Of a stretch of 17,168 bases of DNA, positions 14,298 through 17,168 are shown in pieces. Source of the DNA: BRH-c25 sp035417425. GTDB taxonomy: Bacteria; Bacillota; Clostridia; Lutisporales; Lutisporaceae. Location: positions 1 through 17,168 of the forward strand of contig DAOLPD010000054.1 in the NCBI GenBank assembly GCA_035417425.1, written 5' to 3'. The notes beneath the pieces are model-generated. The model saw only the letters and a program-made list of their open reading frames with translations, was not told the origin of the DNA and did no database searches. Position 1 is the stretch's first letter, and every line of letters begins with the position of its first letter. The translations under genes were made by a program, and so were the position numbers.

Positions 14298-14346
14298 AAG
14301 TTATGTGCATCACTGGAGATGCCGGATTGCATTGGGGGAAATCAAA

Positions 14347-16785
14347 ATGGAAAAAATGTACGCAGAGGTCATAGTGTCAAATAAGTGTAAAGAAACCGAC
14401 AGAACATACAGCTATCTGGTGCCTGAAAACATGAAGGAGTCAATCCGGGTAGGCAGCAGGGTAATTGTGCCTTTTGGCATGGGTAATAAGCAGACAGAGG
14501 GGTATGTGGTGGAATTGAAGGACAGTATAGACTTTGCGTCCTCAAAGATAAAGTCCGTAGCCAGACTGCTGGATGAGGAGCCGGTAATGTCCCCCAAGCT
14601 TGTAGAATTGGCAAAATGGATGAAGGAAAAATACGTATGTTACCATATTGATGCTATACAGGCCATAGTGCCTTCTCCGGTAAGGACAAAAAGCAGCTAT
14701 AACATTGAGCTTTCCGGCTGTGAACAAAATTTAGAAAAGCTTGAAAAACTGAATTCAAACATCATTATGGAAATAGTGGAGTTTCTTGAGGAAAATTCGG
14801 GAAGTGCCAAACTGGAAGACATAAAAGAGTATTTCGGAGACAGGAAAATAGATTATTATATCAGGAAGCTTATTGAAACAGAGGTGGTAAAAAAGGTCCA
14901 GATAATAGGCAGAAAAATCGGGGAAAAAAGGCAGAAGCTCCTGTACTTATCTGAAGATAAAAATATACAGATAAAGAAGACTGCAAGCAAACAGAGGGAG
15001 GTATATGAACTGCTTCTCAAGTGTCCTGGTATATCCCTTGCAAAGCTTAAGGAAGCTTGCGGAGATTGCGATTCAGCTGTCAAAGCTATGGAGAAAAAGG
15101 GATATATTAGAATTGAAGAAACGGATGAATACAGGCAGGTCAACTCCAAAACATATGCGGAAAAAAGACATGAACTGACTTCTGATCAGAATAAAGCCCT
15201 GTCAGATATCAGGAACTGCTTTTCCAACGGTAAGGATGTTTTACTCTTTGGAGTAACCGGCAGCGGCAAGACTGAGATTTATCTTGAATTGATTGAAGAG
15301 TATATGTCAAGGGGCAAAGACTCTATAATGCTTGTACCGGAAATTTCCTTGACACCTCAAATGGTCTCAAGATTCAAGAACCGTTTCGGTGACAATATTG
15401 CTGTCTTGCACAGCAGCCTTTCGGAGGGGGAAAAATATGACGAATGGAGAAAAATCAGGGCCGGTATTGTTAAAGTAGCTATTGGTGCAAGATCGGCAGT
15501 TTTTGCTCCCTTTAAGGAATTGGGAATTATCATAATTGATGAAGAGCATGAGCACACATACAAATCAGGAATAAAGCCCAAGTATTTAACCCGGGAGGTA
15601 GCAGAGAAAAGATGCCGGCTTGAAGGTGCAAACCTTCTTTTGGGTTCGGCTACCCCTTCCATTGAGACCTATTACAGAGCACAGACCGGAGATCTGGGAA
15701 TGGCAGAATTGGGTTCAAGGGCAAACGGCAGTCCTATGCCTGAAGTAGAAGTAGTGGATATGCGGGAAGAGCTTGAGTCCGGCAACAGGACAATATTCAG
15801 CAGGAGCCTTACTGATGCCATATTGGATAACCTTAAGAACAGGGATCAAATGATATTATTCCTGAACAGAAGAGGCCACTCCACCTTTGTATCCTGCAGA
15901 CAGTGCGGAATAGTGATGAAATGTCCAAGATGCAGTATTTCACTGACCTATCACATGAAAAGTGAAAAGCTGGTTTGCCATTACTGCGGATTTGAAAGGG
16001 ATAATCCCACAATATGCCCGAAATGCAAGAGTAAGAATATAAAATACTTTGGTGTGGGCACTCAGAAGCTGGAGAAGGAGTTTCAGAAGAAGTTTTCAGC
16101 AAAGGATGTGTTGAGAATGGATGCGGATACAACCTCAAGGAAAAATTCCCATCAGGAGATTCTGGACAAATTCAGAAGAAGGGAAGCAAATGTACTATTG
16201 GGAACGCAGATGATCTCAAAGGGCCTGGACTTTCCTGATGTTACACTGGTTGGAGTGATTGCGGCAGATACAAGCCTTAATCTGCCTGACTTCAGGTCTG
16301 CAGAGCGTACCTTTCAGATAATAGCACAGGTTTCGGGACGCTCGGGAAGAGGCAATAAAACGGGGCGTGTAATTGTCCAGACGTACAGTCCCGAACATTA
16401 CAGCATAGAATATGCACGATGCCATGATTACAAAGGCTTCTATAATAAAGAGATTACGCTTCGCAAGGAGCTTGGATATCCGCCCTTTTTCAGCATTGCA
16501 AATATAATAATCAGCGGTACTTCGGAGGAAGAGGTTATTGCATATGCCAATGAATTAAGCAAATTCCTGGATGAAGCACTTAAAGGGCATAAGGATGCAG
16601 AAAAACTGGGACCTGCAGCGGCAGCAATATCACGAATAAAAAACAGGTTCAGGTGGCAGATATTGATTAAGAGCAAGGGGGAGGAAGTGCTGAGGAAAGT
16701 GCTTACAGACCTTTCGGAAGCCTATGGTGAAGGCAGGTCAAATGTGAGTATCAGTATGGATTTGAATCCTCAAAGTATGTTATAG
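14347..16785 (+). CDS. priA: Primosomal protein N' (replication restart helicase PriA)
   Basis: PriA recognises stalled forks and loads the replicative helicase outside the origin. The 812-residue product has the N-terminal DNA-binding domain (MYAEVIVSNK, RVIVPFGMG), a winged-helix region, then the superfamily 2 helicase core: FGVTGSGKTE with Walker A at about 302-309, DEEH at 398-401, LGSATPS, LGTQMISKGLDFPDV and QVSGRSGRG. Eight zinc-binding cysteines lie between the helicase lobes (517, 520, 526, 529, 544, 547, 557, 560), all present. I chose the ATG at 14347, with GGGGGAA 6 bases upstream; the frame is open from an ATG at 14305 but that has no ribosome site and adds unrelated residues. 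It sits between coaBC and def, as in B. subtilis. Confidence 0.96.
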   Translation: MEKMYAEVIVSNKCKETDRTYSYLVPENMKESIRVGSRVIVPFGMGNKQTEGYVVELKDSIDFASSKIKSVARLLDEEPVMSPKLVELAKWMKEKYVCYHIDAIQAIVPSPVRTKSSYNIELSGCEQNLEKLEKLNSNIIMEIVEFLEENSGSAKLEDIKEYFGDRKIDYYIRKLIETEVVKKVQIIGRKIGEKRQKLLYLSEDKNIQIKKTASKQREVYELLLKCPGISLAKLKEACGDCDSAVKAMEKKGYIRIEETDEYRQVNSKTYAEKRHELTSDQNKALSDIRNCFSNGKDVLLFGVTGSGKTEIYLELIEEYMSRGKDSIMLVPEISLTPQMVSRFKNRFGDNIAVLHSSLSEGEKYDEWRKIRAGIVKVAIGARSAVFAPFKELGIIIIDEEHEHTYKSGIKPKYLTREVAEKRCRLEGANLLLGSATPSIETYYRAQTGDLGMAELGSRANGSPMPEVEVVDMREELESGNRTIFSRSLTDAILDNLKNRDQMILFLNRRGHSTFVSCRQCGIVMKCPRCSISLTYHMKSEKLVCHYCGFERDNPTICPKCKSKNIKYFGVGTQKLEKEFQKKFSAKDVLRMDADTTSRKNSHQEILDKFRRREANVLLGTQMISKGLDFPDVTLVGVIAADTSLNLPDFRSAERTFQIIAQVSGRSGRGNKTGRVIVQTYSPEHYSIEYARCHDYKGFYNKEITLRKELGYPPFFSIANIIISGTSEEEVIAYANELSKFLDEALKGHKDAEKLGPAAAAISRIKNRFRWQILIKSKGEEVLRKVLTDLSEAYGEGRSNVSISMDLNPQSML

Positions 16786-16873
16786 TAATAGTAGGCGCCG
16801 GATGCCGGAATTCAGGGTATTCCTTACGAGATACGCTGTATATTCAGAAATTATTTAGGAGGAAAGTATATAG

Positions 16874-17168
16874 ATGGCAGTTAGAACAATCAGGAAAGAC
16901 GGAGATGAAATCTTACGCAAGATATCAAGGAAGGTAGAGGTTATAGATGACAGGATTCTGACCCTCCTTGATGATATGAAGGATACAATGAAAAAAGCTG
17001 AAGGAGTTGGACTTGCCGCTCCCCAGGTTGGAGTATTGAGAAGAGTTGTGGTAATAGATGTCGGTGAAGGGCTTATTGAGCTGATAAATCCCGTTATAGT
17101 GTATGAGAGCGGGGAGCAGTTTGAAATGGAAGGCTGCCTAAGTATACCCGGGATAAAGGGAAAAGTAA
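16874..17168 (+). CDS. def: Peptide deformylase (3' end cut off by window)
   Basis: Def removes the formyl group from the N-terminal methionine of new proteins. The first 98 codons are in the window; the whole enzyme is usually near 150 residues. Motif 1 GVGLAAPQVG is at 44-53 and motif 2 EGCLSIPG at 86-93, with metal-binding Cys88. The third motif, HEXXH, lies beyond the window. AGGAGG (16858-16863) stands 10 bases before the ATG. The 88-base gap after priA contains a short GC-rich patch (GGCGCC and CCGG repeats near 16794-16808) with no T tract, so I see no terminator and expect transcription to run on. In Firmicutes fmt usually follows. Confidence 0.95.
   Translation, partial: MAVRTIRKDGDEILRKISRKVEVIDDRILTLLDDMKDTMKKAEGVGLAAPQVGVLRRVVVIDVGEGLIELINPVIVYESGEQFEMEGCLSIPGIKGKV

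Noticed and set aside
16786..16830. GC-rich patch with GGCGCC and CCGG repeats between priA and def as a terminator
   Set aside because: The stems are short and compete with each other, and no T tract follows.
1..17168. Mobile element, CRISPR, phage, toxin-antitoxin or biosynthetic gene cluster
   Set aside because: All genes seen are conserved housekeeping genes in a familiar order; no transposase, integrase, direct-repeat array or unexplained gene group is present.

Overview
The window is a compact stretch of chromosomal housekeeping genes from a Gram-positive, spore-forming type of bacterium, most likely a member of Clostridia (the Acetivibrio/Ruminiclostridium area fits best, but the genus is inferred). 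The reasons are strong AGGAGG-type ribosome binding sites, frequent TTG and GTG starts, moderately AT-rich DNA with A-rich codons, PyrR attenuation of a pyr operon, a RemA gene, an RqcH gene, and a yicC/yloC-remA-gmk-rpoZ-coaBC-priA-def gene order of the kind known from Bacillus subtilis and relatives.

Region 1 (1-2037): the 3' part of a YteA/YlyA-like DksA-type zinc-finger protein, then lspA (signal peptidase II) and an RluD-type pseudouridine synthase. In B. subtilis the same trio (ylyA-lspA-ylyB) precedes pyrR. Region 2 (2035-7260): a pyrimidine operon, pyrR-pyrC-pyrF-pyrK-pyrD-pyrE. It starts from a good sigma-A promoter laid over the end of rluD and is preceded by a complete PyrR-type attenuator (PyrR loop, antiterminator, terminator). 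The genes are tightly packed and cover dihydroorotase, the NAD-linked dihydroorotate dehydrogenase (PyrD plus PyrK), orotate phosphoribosyltransferase and OMP decarboxylase. Carbamoyl phosphate synthetase (carAB), aspartate carbamoyltransferase (pyrB) and uracil permease (pyrP) are not here. A second terminator-like hairpin sits between pyrR and pyrC.

Region 3 (7261-8936): an AT-rich gap with a promoter and a palindrome, then a single-gene unit for an 11-helix-type sodium:amino-acid symporter of the SNF/NSS family, closed by a long hairpin that serves as a terminator on both strands. Region 4 (8928-10685, minus strand): rqcH, the ribosome quality control NFACT protein, convergent with the symporter. 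Region 5 (10686-11073): a 388-base divergent intergenic region with an extended -10 promoter on each side, a 12-base palindrome and a 93-base imperfect hairpin of unknown role.

Region 6 (11074-17168): yicC/yloC endoribonuclease, remA, gmk, rpoZ, coaBC, priA and the first 98 codons of def, all on the plus strand and closely spaced, probably one long transcript concerned with RNA turnover, matrix regulation, GMP phosphorylation, RNA polymerase omega, coenzyme A synthesis, replication restart and N-terminal deformylation.

I found no mobile element, CRISPR array, tRNA, rRNA or defence/secondary-metabolite locus. I see no convincing new multi-gene system; the points most worth checking are the non-coding structures (the pyrR-pyrC hairpin and the 10780-10872 structure).
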